Made by a program: the position numbers and the translations under genes
Assembly: GCF_018131015.1 (NCBI RefSeq)
Contig: NZ_JAFCJJ010000002.1
Span: forward strand, 186,001-250,000
Length of the DNA: 64,000 bases
Direction of reading: 5' to 3'
DNA from: Bradyrhizobium diazoefficiens
GTDB taxonomy: Bacteria > Pseudomonadota > Alphaproteobacteria > Rhizobiales > Xanthobacteraceae
In this document: positions 1 through 9,695 of the stretch, piece by piece
Position numbering within the stretch: position 1 is the first letter of the stretch
How the letters are laid out: each line of letters begins with the position of its first letter
Notes under the pieces: generated by a model
What the model was told of the DNA's origin: nothing
Databases searched by the model: none
What the model saw: the letters and a program-made list of their open reading frames with translations, nothing else

Positions 1-54
1 ACGCTCGGCGACATCCTCGGCACCGCGCTCAAGAACCGCGGCGATAACAAGTAA
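1..54 (+). CDS. rpsA: 30S ribosomal protein S1, C-terminal end (partial)
   Basis: Only the last 17 codons and a TAA stop are present; the frame runs in from the left edge and ends in TLGDILGTALKNRGDNK. This tail resembles the C-terminus of alphaproteobacterial ribosomal protein S1, which binds mRNA on the 30S subunit during initiation. Context supports the call: rpsA commonly precedes sppA and ihfB in Rhizobiales, and an intrinsic terminator follows the stop. The domain-bearing part lies outside the window, so the identification rests on a short tail and gene order. Confidence 0.6.
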   Translation, partial: TLGDILGTALKNRGDNK

Positions 55-80
55 GCGAAACCTCCGTTTCGCAAGGCATC

Positions 81-110
81 AAGGCCCCGGCGCAAGCCGG
101 GGCCTTTTTG
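81..110 (+). terminator. Rho-independent terminator after rpsA
   Basis: A perfect 9-bp stem GGCCCCGGC / GCCGGGGCC with a GCAA loop is followed by TTTTTG. It lies 27 bases after the rpsA stop and closes that transcript before sppA. Confidence 0.9.
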
Positions 111-262
111 TTGGCCGGTCGGGCGGATTGCGCCGCGCTCTATCCGGGCCAGATGCCGCCAAGCCTTGTTTTCTTCAAATTGCATCGCAATTGATGTATC
201 CAGACAAGCCCTTGGTCACGCTGCGACGGCATAACGCGCGGGCCCTTCATGGAGATCATTCG

Positions 263-1243
263 ATGTCGCTCGATTCGGACATCATCGTCGACCGCCGCAG
301 GATCCGCCGCAAGCTGACGTTCTGGCGGGTGGTGGCGGCACTGATCGCGGTCGCGGGAATCGCGGGCCTTGCGCTGGTGGCAACGCCTGGGGCGCGGGGG
401 ACCTTCGCATCCGCGGGCGCGATCGCGCGGGTCCAGATCGACGGCCTGATCCGCAGCGATTCCGATCGCACCCAGGCGCTGGAGCGGCTGGAGAATTCGC
501 AGGCCGCCGCCGTCATCGTCCACATCAATTCGCCGGGCGGCACCACGGCCGGCTCCGAGCAGCTCTACGATTCGCTGGTTCGGCTGAAGGCCAAGAAGCC
601 GCTCGTCATCGTGATCGAGGGCCTCGCCGCCTCGGGCGGCTACATCACCGCGATCGCCGGCGACCACATCATCGCCCAGCAGACCTCGCTGGTCGGTTCG
701 ATCGGCGTGCTCTTTCAGATTCCGAACGTGGGCGAGTTCCTGAAGACCATCGGGGTCAAGGTCGAGGAGGTCAAATCCTCGCCGCTGAAGGCCGCGCCCA
801 ACGGCTTTGAGCCGACCAGCCCAGAAGCACGCGCCGCGCTCGACGCGCTGGTGAAGGATTCCTATGCCTGGTTCAGGGGATTGGTGAAGGAGCGGCGTGG
901 CATGGATGACACGCAGCTCGAAAAAGTTGCCGATGGCCGCGTCTTCACCGGCCGCCAGGCGATCGATCTCAAGCTGATCGACCAGCTCGGCGACGAGAAG
1001 ACCGCCGTGACCTGGCTGGTCGAGAACAAGGGCGTCAAGAAGGGTCTTTCGGTCCGCGACTACAAGCTCGAGCCCCGGTTTGGCGACCTGCCGTTCCTCA
1101 AGACGGCAGCCGCCGTCACGCTGGAAGCGCTTGGTTTAGGCTCAATCGCGCATCAAATCGGGCAAAGCGGGGTCGCGCAGGCCGTCGACCGCTTCGGGAT
1201 GGATGGAATGCTGGCCTTGTGGCATCCGGCGGCGCCGAATTGA
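263..1243 (+). CDS. sppA: Signal peptide peptidase SppA (S49 family)
   Basis: Membrane-anchored serine protease expected to degrade signal peptides left in the inner membrane. The ATG at 263 gives 326 residues and has GGAGA about 7 bases upstream; a longer TTG-started reading from 128 lacks such a site and is not preferred. Residues 1-20 are basic, 21-41 form one transmembrane segment, and the S49 domain covers about 55-270. The nucleophile is Ser124 in GLAASGGY and the likely general base is Lys176 in SSPLKAAPN. The length fits the short, single-domain SppA form, which works as an oligomer. It sits between rpsA and ihfB. Confidence 0.95.
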   Translation: MSLDSDIIVDRRRIRRKLTFWRVVAALIAVAGIAGLALVATPGARGTFASAGAIARVQIDGLIRSDSDRTQALERLENSQAAAVIVHINSPGGTTAGSEQLYDSLVRLKAKKPLVIVIEGLAASGGYITAIAGDHIIAQQTSLVGSIGVLFQIPNVGEFLKTIGVKVEEVKSSPLKAAPNGFEPTSPEARAALDALVKDSYAWFRGLVKERRGMDDTQLEKVADGRVFTGRQAIDLKLIDQLGDEKTAVTWLVENKGVKKGLSVRDYKLEPRFGDLPFLKTAAAVTLEALGLGSIAHQIGQSGVAQAVDRFGMDGMLALWHPAAPN

Positions 1244-1308
1244 CCGGAACCGGGCGAGCCTTTGAAGCTTTTCCCGTGCGGCGGGTATTGCCTCAGCCTG
1301 CTTTTTCG

Positions 1309-1377
1309 GCATTTGTCACGCATTTTCACGATCTTCAACCTTGATTTAGCGTCTTGACAGATCAAGGCATTTTCACG
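1309..1377 (+). promoter_or_regulatory. Repeated-motif region upstream of ihfB
   Basis: Three copies of GCATTT(T/G)TCACG-like sequence lie at 1309-1320, 1320-1330 and 1367-1377. A small palindrome CTTGA-CAGA-TCAAG at 1353-1366 contains a TTGACA that could be a -35 box. No convincing -10 box was found at standard spacing. The cluster precedes ihfB by 40-110 bases. IHF genes are autoregulated in other bacteria, so a control region is plausible but unproven. Confidence 0.3.
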
Positions 1378-1415
1378 GAAATGGTCATCCGCACGCTTCC
1401 GGGTCCTATCTCTCG

Positions 1416-1721
1416 ATGATCAAATCCGAACTTGTTCAGCGTATCGCCGAGCACAACCCGCATCTGTACCAGCGGGATGTCGAGAACATTGTGAATGCGA
1501 TTCTCGAGGAGATCGTAGCGGCACTCGCGCGCGGAGACCGCGTCGAGCTGCGCGGCTTCGGTGCCTTCTCGGTGAAGCACCGCCCCGCGCGCGCCGGTCG
1601 AAATCCGCGCACCGGCGCTCATGTCCCTGTCGACCAGAAGAGCGTTCCGTTCTTCAAGACCGGCAAGGAAATGCGCGAGCGGCTCAATCGCGACCATCCG
1701 GACCCGGGCGCGCCCGACTAG
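1416..1721 (+). CDS. ihfB: Integration host factor subunit beta
   Basis: Small nucleoid protein that pairs with IHF-alpha to bend DNA by about a U-turn in recombination, replication and transcription. The 101-residue protein shows the whole HU/IHF fold: [12 protein letters not shown] start, the helix pair, the beta-arm sequence with RAGRNPRTG (the DNA-minor-groove loop and Pro), then [16 protein letters not shown] short acidic tail follows. The gene lies in the usual rpsA-sppA-ihfB order. A weak 6-bp hairpin (1732-1749) without a U-tract follows the stop, so read-through into lapA is likely. Confidence 0.96.
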   Translation: MIKSELVQRIAEHNPHLYQRDVENIVNAILEEIVAALARGDRVELRGFGAFSVKHRPARAGRNPRTGAHVPVDQKSVPFFKTGKEMRERLNRDHPDPGAPD

Positions 1722-1793
1722 AGGCTGTCGTCCGGACTTTTCCGTCCGGCCGCCTGGCGCGGCCGCAAGCTTGATTCGAGGCGAGCGATCGCG

Positions 1794-2186
1794 ATGCGAA
1801 AGTTCCTGACCGCGCTGATCGTGATTCCCCTGGGCCTGCTCCTGGTCGTCTTTGCCGTGGCCAACCGGCATTTCGTCACGGTGTCCTTCGATCCCTTCGT
1901 GTCCAGCGATCCCTCATTGTCGATCACGATGCCGCTGTTCCTGCTCCTGATCCTGGTGGCCGCTCTCGGCGTCGTGGCCGGCGGCCTGGCCGTCTGGTTC
2001 GGCCAGCGGCACTGGCGGCGTGCCTCGCGCCGGCATGAGGCGGATGCGCGCGCGGCGCGGGCCGAGCTGGCCGGCCTCCAGGCCACCGCGGCCGCCGCGC
2101 GGTCCGATCCGCAGCGGCTTCCGGCCCCAGTCGGGGTCGGCCTCTACGGCCCCGTCGGGCGAGACAAGCAGCGCGCGACGTTGTAG
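1794..2186 (+). CDS. lapA: LapA-domain (DUF1049) inner-membrane protein
   Basis: A 130-residue membrane protein with two hydrophobic segments at about 5-25 and 45-67, separated by the short VANRHFVTVSFDPF stretch typical of LapA/DUF1049. A charged, Ala/Arg-rich cytoplasmic region follows at 68-110 and could form a coiled coil. In E. coli, LapA acts with LapB in lipopolysaccharide assembly and LpxC control. Whether this protein does the same is inferred from the family. Its place between ihfB and trpF is common in Rhizobiales. Confidence 0.8.
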   Translation: MRKFLTALIVIPLGLLLVVFAVANRHFVTVSFDPFVSSDPSLSITMPLFLLLILVAALGVVAGGLAVWFGQRHWRRASRRHEADARAARAELAGLQATAAAARSDPQRLPAPVGVGLYGPVGRDKQRATL

Positions 2187-2251
2187 AAGCGGCCGCAACC
2201 GAAACCCCCGTTTCCCGGCCGCGGACCGCGGCTCCATGCGTTTTTGAGACC

Positions 2252-2907
2252 ATGTCCCTGCTCGTCAAGATCTGCGGCCTGTCCACGCCCGAAACGCTCG
2301 AAACGGCGCTCGATGCGGGTGCCGACATGGTGGGGTTCGTGTTCTTTCCGCCCTCGCCACGCCATCTCTCCCTGGAGCTGGGGCGCGCGCTCGGGCGCCA
2401 GGTGAAGCGGCGCGCGCTTAAAGTGGCGCTCACCGTCGATGCCGACGATGCGACACTCGACAACATCATGGAGGCGCTGTCGCCGGACCTCTTCCAGCTC
2501 CACGGCAAGGAGAGCGTGGCGCGGCTGCGCGACGTCAGGCAAAAATTCGGCCGCCCGGTGATGAAGGCGGTGCCGGTCGCGGCTGCGGCCGATCTCGCCG
2601 TGCTGCCCGGTTACGCAGCGGTCTCCGACCGCATCCTGTTCGACGCCCGCGCCCCGAAGGACGCCACGCGTCCCGGCGGCCTCGGTGCGCCCTTCGACTG
2701 GGGCCTGCTGGAAAATCTCGACCTGAAGCTGCCCTACATGGTTTCGGGCGGGCTTCACGCCGACAACGTCGCCGAGGCCCTGCGCGTCACCCGCGCCGGC
2801 GGGGTCGATGTATCCTCCGGTGTCGAGAGCGCCCCCGGCGTCAAGGATCCGGAGCTGATCAAGGCCTTCATTCGCGCCGCGCGCGCCACTCAAGAGTTGA
2901 GCGTACG

Positions 2908-2911
<4 letters not shown>
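2252..2911 (+). CDS. trpF: Phosphoribosylanthranilate isomerase
   Basis: Third step of tryptophan synthesis: Amadori rearrangement of N-(5-phosphoribosyl)anthranilate to CdRP in the cytoplasm. The 219-residue TIM barrel begins [17 protein letters not shown], where KICG contains the catalytic Cys. DADDA...LFQLHGKE carries the family QLHG motif, and the phosphate-binding end reads [11 protein letters not shown] followed by [10 protein letters not shown]. The catalytic Asp is in LFDARAP. Its stop overlaps the trpB start by four bases (ATGA), so the two are translationally coupled. Confidence 0.97.
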
Positions 2912-4125
<1,214 letters not shown>

Positions 4126-4146
4126 GGCGAGTGTCGCACTCTCTTC

Positions 4147-4195
4147 ACCTCTCCCCGTCGGGGAGAGGTCGGCTGCGAAGCAGCCGGGTGAGGGG
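4147..4195 (+). repeat. Double-hairpin palindromic repeat, copy 1
   Basis: The first hairpin is ACCTCTCCCC-GTC-GGGGAGAGGT (4147-4169) and the second is GGCTGC-GAA-GCAGCC (4171-4185). The copy ends in GGGTGAGGGG. The same unit is found inverted at 4551-4599, and its first hairpin recurs after katG at 50578-50600. Confidence 0.9.
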
Positions 4196-4204
4196 TCTCT
4201 CCGC

Positions 4205-4549
4205 TCACTCGAACCTTAGTGATGTGTGGATGAGCTCAAGGACGCCTTCGAGATTTTCGTACACGTCCGTGTTCGAGACGCGAAGGACGAGAAAGCCTGA
4301 GGCCTCCAGTACCTTGGTCCTGGTGACGTCGCGCTCGATCTCGGACGGGCTGGAATGCGTGACGCCGTCGACTTCGATGATGAGTTTCCCGTCCAGCGTT
4401 ACGAAATCAACCACATACCGGTCGATCGGATGCTGGCGACGAAATTTCCATCGCGCAAGTTGCCGGTTGCGCAGCGTCTGCCAAAGCTTCGCCTCGGCGC
4501 TCGTCTGCGACTCGCGGAGCCTTCGCGCTCTGGACTTGAACCTCTCCAT
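4205..4549 (-). CDS. DUF559 endonuclease-domain protein (Vsr-like fold)
   Basis: The 114-residue protein resembles DUF559 proteins, related to the PD-(D/E)XK/Vsr-type endonucleases. Visible motifs in order are AEAKLWQTLRNRQL, KFRRQHPIDRYVVDFV (candidate catalytic Asp), KLIIEVDGVTH (candidate catalytic Glu-x-Asp) and a C-terminal FLVLRVSNTDV strand. All motifs look intact, so the gene is probably functional. The ATG at 4549 lies just outside the flanking repeat; an upstream extension would be encoded by the repeat itself and is not preferred. It opposes trp transcription, so trpFBA read-through would be antisense to it. Substrate and biological role are unknown. Confidence 0.8.
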   Translation of the reverse strand: MERFKSRARRLRESQTSAEAKLWQTLRNRQLARWKFRRQHPIDRYVVDFVTLDGKLIIEVDGVTHSSPSEIERDVTRTKVLEASGFLVLRVSNTDVYENLEGVLELIHTSLRFE

Positions 4550-4550
4550 C

Positions 4551-4599
4551 CCCCTCACCCGGCTGCTTCGCAGCCGACCTCTCCCCGGAGGGGAGAGGT
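4551..4599 (-). repeat. Double-hairpin palindromic repeat, copy 2 (inverted)
   Basis: Inverted copy of the unit at 4147-4195. It reads CCCCTCACCC, then GGCTGC-TTC-GCAGCC (4561-4575), then ACCTCTCCCC-GGA-GGGGAGAGGT (4577-4599). Only the loop differs in the last hairpin. It abuts the DUF559 start codon and ends 22 bases before trpA. Confidence 0.9.
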
Positions 4600-4621
4600 A
4601 TAGCACAGTGGCCGCGAAATC

Positions 4622-5458
4622 ATGACCACGCGTATCGATACCCGTTTTGCCGAGCTGAAGAAGCAGGGCCGCGCGGCCTTCGTCACTTATGTGATGGCCG
4701 GCGATCCCGATCTCACGACGTCGCTCGAGATCGTCAAGGCGCTGCCCAAGGCAGGCGCCGACGTCATCGAGCTCGGCATTCCCTTTACCGATCCGATGGC
4801 GGATGGGCCCTCGATCCAGGCTGCCGGGCTGCGCGCGCTCAAGGCCGGCATGACTTTGAAGAAGACGCTGGACCTCGTGCGCGGTTTCCGCAAGGACGAC
4901 AATGTCACGCCGCTGGTGCTGATGGGCTATTACAATCCGATCTACATCTACGGCGTCGACAAGTTCCTGGCTGATGCCAGGGCGGCCGGCGTCGACGGCC
5001 TGATCATCGTCGATCTGCCGCCGGAGGAAGACGACGAGCTCTGCATTCCCGCGCTGAAGGCGGGCCTGAACTTCATTCGCCTCGCGACCCCGACCACCGA
5101 TGACAAGCGCCTGCCCGCGGTGCTCGCGAATACGTCAGGCTTTGTCTATTACGTCTCGATCGCCGGCATCACCGGTGCAGCGGCGGCGGACGCGAACGCC
5201 GTCGGCGAAGCTGTCGCGCGCATCAAGCGGCACACCAAGCTGCCGATATGCGTCGGTTTTGGCATCCGCACGCCGGAGGCGGCCCGCGCCATTGCCGAGA
5301 AGACCGATGGTTCGGTGGTCGGCACCGCGCTGGTCGATGCCCTCAAGAACAGTCTCGACGCCGAAGGGCGGGCAACCGCCAAAACCGTTAACGCCGTGGC
5401 TGAGCTGACGGCGGCGCTCGCCAAGGGCGTCAAGGCCGCGCCACAGGCGGCGGAATAG
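4622..5458 (+). CDS. trpA: Tryptophan synthase alpha subunit
   Basis: Cleaves indole-3-glycerol phosphate to indole and glyceraldehyde-3-phosphate and passes indole to TrpB. The 278-residue TIM barrel has the catalytic pair Glu50 (VIELGIPF) and Asp61 (DPMADGPS). The phosphate-binding segment is [10 protein letters not shown] followed by GSVVGTALV. The ATG at 4622 has no clear Shine-Dalgarno, perhaps because the inserted block replaced the original trpB-trpA coupling. How well it is expressed from the upstream trp promoter is uncertain. Confidence 0.97.
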   Translation: MTTRIDTRFAELKKQGRAAFVTYVMAGDPDLTTSLEIVKALPKAGADVIELGIPFTDPMADGPSIQAAGLRALKAGMTLKKTLDLVRGFRKDDNVTPLVLMGYYNPIYIYGVDKFLADARAAGVDGLIIVDLPPEEDDELCIPALKAGLNFIRLATPTTDDKRLPAVLANTSGFVYYVSIAGITGAAAADANAVGEAVARIKRHTKLPICVGFGIRTPEAARAIAEKTDGSVVGTALVDALKNSLDAEGRATAKTVNAVAELTAALAKGVKAAPQAAE

Positions 5459-5570
5459 GCCATAATTCCGCTGCCTAGGCAGGCGACACGGGCGGCTTGC
5501 CGGGTCGGGCTCCGGCAGCCATATATCCCTTCAGGCGATCCCCAGGGGGAATCGCACATCGGAGCAAACC

Positions 5571-6512
5571 ATGAACTGGCTTACCAATGTGGTCCGGCCG
5601 AAGATCCGCAACATGCTGCGGCGGGAGACGCCGGAGAATCTGTGGATCAAGTGCCCGGATTCCGGACAGCTCGTGTTCTACAAGGACGTCGAGGCCAACC
5701 AGTTCGTCATCCCCGGCTCCAACTACCACATGCGCATGAACGCGGTGGCGCGGCTGAAGTCGATCTTCGACAACGAGACCTGGTACGACGTCGCGCTGCC
5801 CGAGGTCACCGCCGACCCGCTCAAGTTCCGCGACGAGAAGAAATATGCCGACCGCATCAAGGATGCGCGCGCGCGCACCAATCTGAACGACGCGGTCAAG
5901 GTCGGCTACGGCAAGCTCGAAGGCGCCGCCGCCGTGGTCGCCGTGCAGGATTTCGATTTCATGGGCGGCTCGCTCGGCATGGCGGCCGGTGAGGCCATCG
6001 TGCGCGGGCTCGAGCTCGCGCTCGAGAAGAAGTCGCCCTTCATCGTGTTTGCGGCCTCCGGCGGCGCGCGCATGCAGGAAGGCATCCTGTCGCTGATGCA
6101 GATGCCGCGCACCACCGTCGCGGTTCAGATGCTGCGCGAGGCGAAGCTGCCCTACATCGTCGTGCTGACCAACCCGACCACCGGCGGCGTCACCGCGTCC
6201 TATGCGATGCTCGGCGACGTGCAGATCGCCGAGCCCGGCGCGCTGATCGGCTTTGCCGGCGCGCGCGTGATCGAGCAAACCATCCGCGAGAAGCTGCCCG
6301 AAGGTTTCCAGCGCGCCGAGTACCTGAAGGAGCACGGCATGGTCGACATGGTCGTGCATCGCCACGAGCTCCGTCCGACCCTGGCGCGGCTCTGCCGCCT
6401 GCTGACCAAATCGCCGGCGATCGAGAGCGCGTCGAAACCGGCGCAGCCGGTGACGAGCCCGGCGCAGATCGTATCGGCTCCCGAGACGGCGCCGGCCGCG
6501 CCGCACGCGTGA
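5571..6512 (+). CDS. accD: Acetyl-CoA carboxylase carboxyltransferase subunit beta
   Basis: With AccA it transfers carboxyl from carboxybiotin to acetyl-CoA, the first committed step of fatty acid synthesis. The 313 residues include the crotonase-like carboxyltransferase core ([45 protein letters not shown]). The N-terminal zinc ribbon of E. coli AccD is degenerate: Cys28 remains, but the next cysteine is Ser31 and the second CxxC is replaced by VIPGSN. The C-terminus is an Ala/Pro tail. The stop overlaps the folC GTG start (GTGA), the usual accD-folC coupling. Confidence 0.97.
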   Translation: MNWLTNVVRPKIRNMLRRETPENLWIKCPDSGQLVFYKDVEANQFVIPGSNYHMRMNAVARLKSIFDNETWYDVALPEVTADPLKFRDEKKYADRIKDARARTNLNDAVKVGYGKLEGAAAVVAVQDFDFMGGSLGMAAGEAIVRGLELALEKKSPFIVFAASGGARMQEGILSLMQMPRTTVAVQMLREAKLPYIVVLTNPTTGGVTASYAMLGDVQIAEPGALIGFAGARVIEQTIREKLPEGFQRAEYLKEHGMVDMVVHRHELRPTLARLCRLLTKSPAIESASKPAQPVTSPAQIVSAPETAPAAPHA

Positions 6513-7852
6513 ACGGATCCGCCGACAGCGCAAAACCGTCGCTCGGCGAATTGATCGGGCGGCTGTCGGCCCTGCATCACAAGCGCATCGATCTCGGGCT
6601 GGAGCGGATGCACCGCCTGCTCGAGCGGCTCGGCCATCCCGAACGCAAGCTGCCGCCGGTGATCCACATCGCCGGCACCAACGGCAAGGGCTCGACGCTC
6701 GCCTATCTGCGCGCGACGCTGGAAGCGGCAGGCTTGCGCGTCCACGCCTACACCTCGCCCTATCTCGTTCGCATCAACGAATGCTTCCGGCTCGGCCGCG
6801 TCGGCGGCGGCGTTCTCGTCGGCGACGACGAATTGCGCGCGGCGCTGGAGGAGGTCGAACGCGTCAATGCCGGCGAGGCTGCGACCGTATTCGAGCTGAA
6901 GACCGCGGCCGCCTTCCTCCTGTTCGCGCAAAATCCCGCCGACGCGGTGCTGCTCGAGGTCGGCCTCGGCGGCCGGCTCGATTCCACCAACGTGGTCGAT
7001 GTGCCCGCGGCCTGCGTGATCACGCCGGTCAGCATGGACCACATGGACTTCCTCGGGGACACCCTGGCGTCGATCGCGGCCGAGAAGGCGGCGATCATCA
7101 AGCGCGGCGTGCCGGTGATCTCGGCCGAGCAGGCGCCGGACGCGATGGCGGTGATCGAGGCCGAGGCAAGGCGGATGCGCGCGCCGTTGTTCGCGGCCGG
7201 CGAAAGCTGGCACGTCACCGTCGAGCACGGGCGCCTGGTCTATTCCGACGATCGCGGATTGATGGATCTCGCTGCGCCCCGCCTGTTCGGCCGCCACCAG
7301 TTCGACAATGCGGGCCTTGCCATTGCGACGCTGCGCGCCACGGGCGCCTTCAGGATCAATCAGCCTGCGTTCGAGGCCGGCATCGTCGGCGCCGAATGGC
7401 CGGCGCGGATGCAGCGCATCACCTCTGGCGAGCTGCTCGCCTGGGGGCCGCAGGGCTCCGAGATCTGGCTCGACGGCGGTCACAATGCCGAGGGTGGCCG
7501 CGTCGCCGCCGCGGCGCTCGGCGATCTCGAGGAGCGGGTGTCGCGGCCGCTGGTCGTCATCGCCGGCATGATGGCCAACAAGGATGCGTCGGCGTTTCTC
7601 GCCAATTTCGCCGGCCTCACCCGCCACATCATCGCGGTGCCTATCCCCGACACCGAGAACGCGATGCCGGCCGACCGCCTTGCCGATGCCGCGCGCAGCC
7701 TCGGCATGCGCGTCGAGCCCGCGCCCGGCATCGAGGCCGCGCTGCGTGCGCTGTCGCGGCTCGCCTACGAAGTGCCGCCCCGCATCCTCATCACCGGCTC
7801 GCTCTATCTCGCCGGCCACGTGCTCGCCATCAACGGCACGCCGCCTGCATAA
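6509..7852 (+). CDS. folC: Bifunctional dihydrofolate/folylpolyglutamate synthase
   Basis: Makes dihydrofolate from dihydropteroate and adds glutamates to folates. The 447 residues match the family. The P-loop is [11 protein letters not shown], followed by [15 protein letters not shown], the Mg/ATP segment [16 protein letters not shown] and the SMDHMDFLG signature. The ligase domain continues with LDGGHNAEG. It starts at a GTG overlapping the accD stop, so it is translated with accD. A long palindromic repeat follows. Confidence 0.96.
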   Translation: MNGSADSAKPSLGELIGRLSALHHKRIDLGLERMHRLLERLGHPERKLPPVIHIAGTNGKGSTLAYLRATLEAAGLRVHAYTSPYLVRINECFRLGRVGGGVLVGDDELRAALEEVERVNAGEAATVFELKTAAAFLLFAQNPADAVLLEVGLGGRLDSTNVVDVPAACVITPVSMDHMDFLGDTLASIAAEKAAIIKRGVPVISAEQAPDAMAVIEAEARRMRAPLFAAGESWHVTVEHGRLVYSDDRGLMDLAAPRLFGRHQFDNAGLAIATLRATGAFRINQPAFEAGIVGAEWPARMQRITSGELLAWGPQGSEIWLDGGHNAEGGRVAAAALGDLEERVSRPLVVIAGMMANKDASAFLANFAGLTRHIIAVPIPDTENAMPADRLADAARSLGMRVEPAPGIEAALRALSRLAYEVPPRILITGSLYLAGHVLAINGTPPA

Positions 7853-7859
7853 ACAATCT

Positions 7860-7983
7860 CGTGTCCCGGACGCGGTGCAGCGTGTAACGCTGCTCCGCTG
7901 AGCCGGGACCCAGAATGCCGCCACATGGGCCCCGGCTCAGCAGCGCACCGCTGAAGAGCGCTGCGCTGCGTCCGGGGCAAGAG
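7860..7983 (+). repeat. Large palindromic intergenic repeat, family A copy 1
   Basis: The block starts GTGTCCCGGACGCGGTGCAG and ends in CTGCGTCCGGGGCAAGAG, so its ends are near-complementary. The middle contains GAGCCGGGACCCA and GGGCCCCGGCTCAGC, also complementary. Related blocks are at 16400-16541 and 34130-34273. It fills the folC to metallophosphoesterase gap. Confidence 0.8.
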
Positions 7984-7994
7984 AAAGAATACCA

Positions 7995-8735
7995 ATGCGT
8001 TTTGCCGCGATTGCCGACGTCCACGGAAACTACCTCGCGCTGGAGGCGGTGCTCGCCGACATTCGCGCGCACGGCATCGACGACATCGTCAATCTCGGCG
8101 ACATGCTGAGCGGGGCACTCGATGCGCGCCGCACCGTCGAGATCCTTATGCAGCTCGACGCCGCGCACGTGCTCGGCAATCACGACCGCTATCTGCTCGA
8201 CCGTCCGCCGGAGAAGATGGGCTCATGGGACCGTCCCGCCCATGCGCAACTCGATCCCGCACATCTCGACTGGCTGCGCGCGCAGCCGATGACGCGCATC
8301 CATCGCGACCAGGTGTTTCTGTGCCATGCCACGCCGGACAATGACGAGGTCTACTGGCTCGACACCGTGCATCCCGACGGCGCCGTTGCGCTGTCACCGC
8401 TCGATCGCATCGAGCAGTTCGCGCAAGGCGTCACGCAGTCGCTGATCCTCTGCGCCCACACGCATATCGCGCGCGCGGTGCGCCTGCGCGACGGCCGGCT
8501 GATCGTCAATCCCGGCAGCGTCGGCGGTCCCGGCTTCCGCGATACGCGTCCGTTTCCGCATGTCGTGGAGGCCGGCACGCCGCACGCGCGCTACGCGATC
8601 CTGGAACTGAACAATGGGGCCTGGCAGGTCACGTTCCGCCACGTCACCTATGACCACGAGGCGATGGCCGCGCTCGCGCGCCGCAACAACCAGCCGGAGC
8701 TTGCGAACGCGCTCGCGACGGGCTGGATCAAGTAG
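7995..8735 (+). CDS. Metallophosphoesterase family protein
   Basis: A 246-residue calcineurin-like phosphoesterase with all metal-binding motifs: ADVHGN near the start, NLGDML, LGNHDRY, CHATPD and AHTHIARA. Together they build a dinuclear metal site for phosphomono- or diester hydrolysis. The C-terminus resembles YfcE/MJ0936-type proteins, with NPGSVGGPG typical of that group. The ATG at 7995 follows directly after a repeat. The substrate cannot be read from sequence. It may be co-transcribed with the SRPBCC gene 29 bases downstream. Confidence 0.85.
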   Translation: MRFAAIADVHGNYLALEAVLADIRAHGIDDIVNLGDMLSGALDARRTVEILMQLDAAHVLGNHDRYLLDRPPEKMGSWDRPAHAQLDPAHLDWLRAQPMTRIHRDQVFLCHATPDNDEVYWLDTVHPDGAVALSPLDRIEQFAQGVTQSLILCAHTHIARAVRLRDGRLIVNPGSVGGPGFRDTRPFPHVVEAGTPHARYAILELNNGAWQVTFRHVTYDHEAMAALARRNNQPELANALATGWIK

Positions 8736-8764
8736 ATATCTTCGTAGCAAAGAGGGAGTGCGCC

Positions 8765-9199
8765 ATGGACGACGGACAGTTCTGGCGAAACGAGTATGCC
8801 ATCGAGACGTCTGCAACCGTGGAGACGGTCTGGCGCATCTTCTGCGATGTCCCCGCCTGGAAAGACTGGAACGCGGGTATCGAGCAGATCGACATTGACG
8901 GACCGTTCGCGGCCGGCACCTGGTTCACGATGAAGCCGCCCGGCGAGGAGGCGTTGCGCTCGCAACTCATCGAGGTGCGCGAGAACGCGTGCTTCGTCGA
9001 CGAGACGCGGGTCGGCGACCTCGTCATCAAGGTCGCCCATCGCATCGAGCCGCTTGGATCGGCGCACACGCGCATTGTCTACGCCGTCGACGCCAGCGGC
9101 CCGCAGGCGGCCGAAATCGGTCCGGCCGTCGCGTCGGACTTTCCAGAGGTGCTCGCGAGCTTGGCGAGGCTGGCGGAGGCTCAGGCCGACAAGAAATAG
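8765..9199 (+). CDS. SRPBCC-family (START/Bet v1-like) protein
   Basis: A 144-residue single-domain protein of the polyketide cyclase/SRPBCC type. The start FWRNEYAIETSATVETVWRIFCDVPAWKDWN is the usual first strand, helix and W-x-x-W segment around the ligand cavity. TRIVYAVDASGP and a long C-terminal amphipathic helix follow. These proteins bind small hydrophobic ligands; none can be named here. The ATG at 8765 has AGGGAG about 7 bases upstream. It is convergent with trxA and shares its terminator hairpin. Confidence 0.75.
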   Translation: MDDGQFWRNEYAIETSATVETVWRIFCDVPAWKDWNAGIEQIDIDGPFAAGTWFTMKPPGEEALRSQLIEVRENACFVDETRVGDLVIKVAHRIEPLGSAHTRIVYAVDASGPQAAEIGPAVASDFPEVLASLARLAEAQADKK

Positions 9200-9212
9200 A
9201 CGGGCAAAACAA

Positions 9213-9237
9213 AACGGCCGGCGAAGCGCCGGCCGTT
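9213..9237 (-). terminator. Intrinsic terminator of trxA (possibly bidirectional)
   Basis: An 11-bp stem AACGGCCGGCG / CGCCGGCCGTT lies in the convergent gap. On the minus strand it is followed by TTTTGTTTTG, which suits trxA termination. On the plus strand only TTGCAAAA follows, so it is weaker for the SRPBCC gene. Confidence 0.85.
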
Positions 9238-9265
9238 GCAAAATTCTCGGATTGCGCGAGGTGGA

Positions 9266-9586
9266 TCAGACCGCGGAGGTGATCCACTGCTGCAGCTTCG
9301 CCTTCGGCGCGGCGCCGACCTGTCGGGAGGCCATCTCGCCGCCCTTGAAGATCATCAGGGTCGGGATCGACATCACGCCGTATTTGGACGCGGTCTTCGG
9401 GCTCTCGTCGACGTTGAGCTTGACGATCTTGACCTTGTCGCCCATCGCGCCGGCGATCTCATCGAGAGCGGGTGCGATCATGCGGCAGGGGCCGCACCAT
9501 TCGGCCCAGAAATCGACGACCACCGGGCCATTCGCCTTGAGCACTTCGGCTTCGAAATCGGCGTCGGAAACCTTGGCAACGGCCAT
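9266..9586 (-). CDS. trxA: Thioredoxin
   Basis: General cytoplasmic disulfide reductase. The 106 residues beginning [14 protein letters not shown] hold the WCGPC active site with Cys31 and Cys34, the buried DFWAEW aspartate and the cis-Pro in [10 protein letters not shown]. This ATG has GAGGTAC-like purines upstream; a further in-frame ATG 57 bases earlier would add an unrelated 19-residue tail and is rejected. It follows addA on the same strand, a common alphaproteobacterial arrangement (addB-addA-trxA). Confidence 0.97.
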   Translation of the reverse strand: MAVAKVSDADFEAEVLKANGPVVVDFWAEWCGPCRMIAPALDEIAGAMGDKVKIVKLNVDESPKTASKYGVMSIPTLMIFKGGEMASRQVGAAPKAKLQQWITSAV

Positions 9587-9695
9587 TGGAGTACCTCGTT
9601 CGGTTGGAGAATCGGCGCGACCTGGAATCGCGCGGGGGATCATGGCTTCAACCTATGAACGGCCTCTTGCCGGGTCAAGGACGGGCAAGCCGGGA

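Larger units (their letters stand above)
4147..4599. mobile_element. Candidate mobile unit: DUF559 nuclease gene between inverted repeats
   Basis: The 453-bp block between trpB and trpA is bounded by two 49-bp copies of one double-hairpin sequence in opposite orientation (4147-4195 and 4551-4599). They enclose one gene on the minus strand whose start codon is 1 base from one copy and whose stop is 9 bases from the other. The tight packing and the interruption of a normally contiguous trpBA pair suggest the block moved in as a unit. No target-site duplication was identified. The mobile nature is inference. Confidence 0.5.

Noticed and set aside
4147..4199. CRISPR or tandem repeat array at the DUF559 flanks
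   Set aside because: Only two inverted copies with a gene between them; no spacers or regular array.
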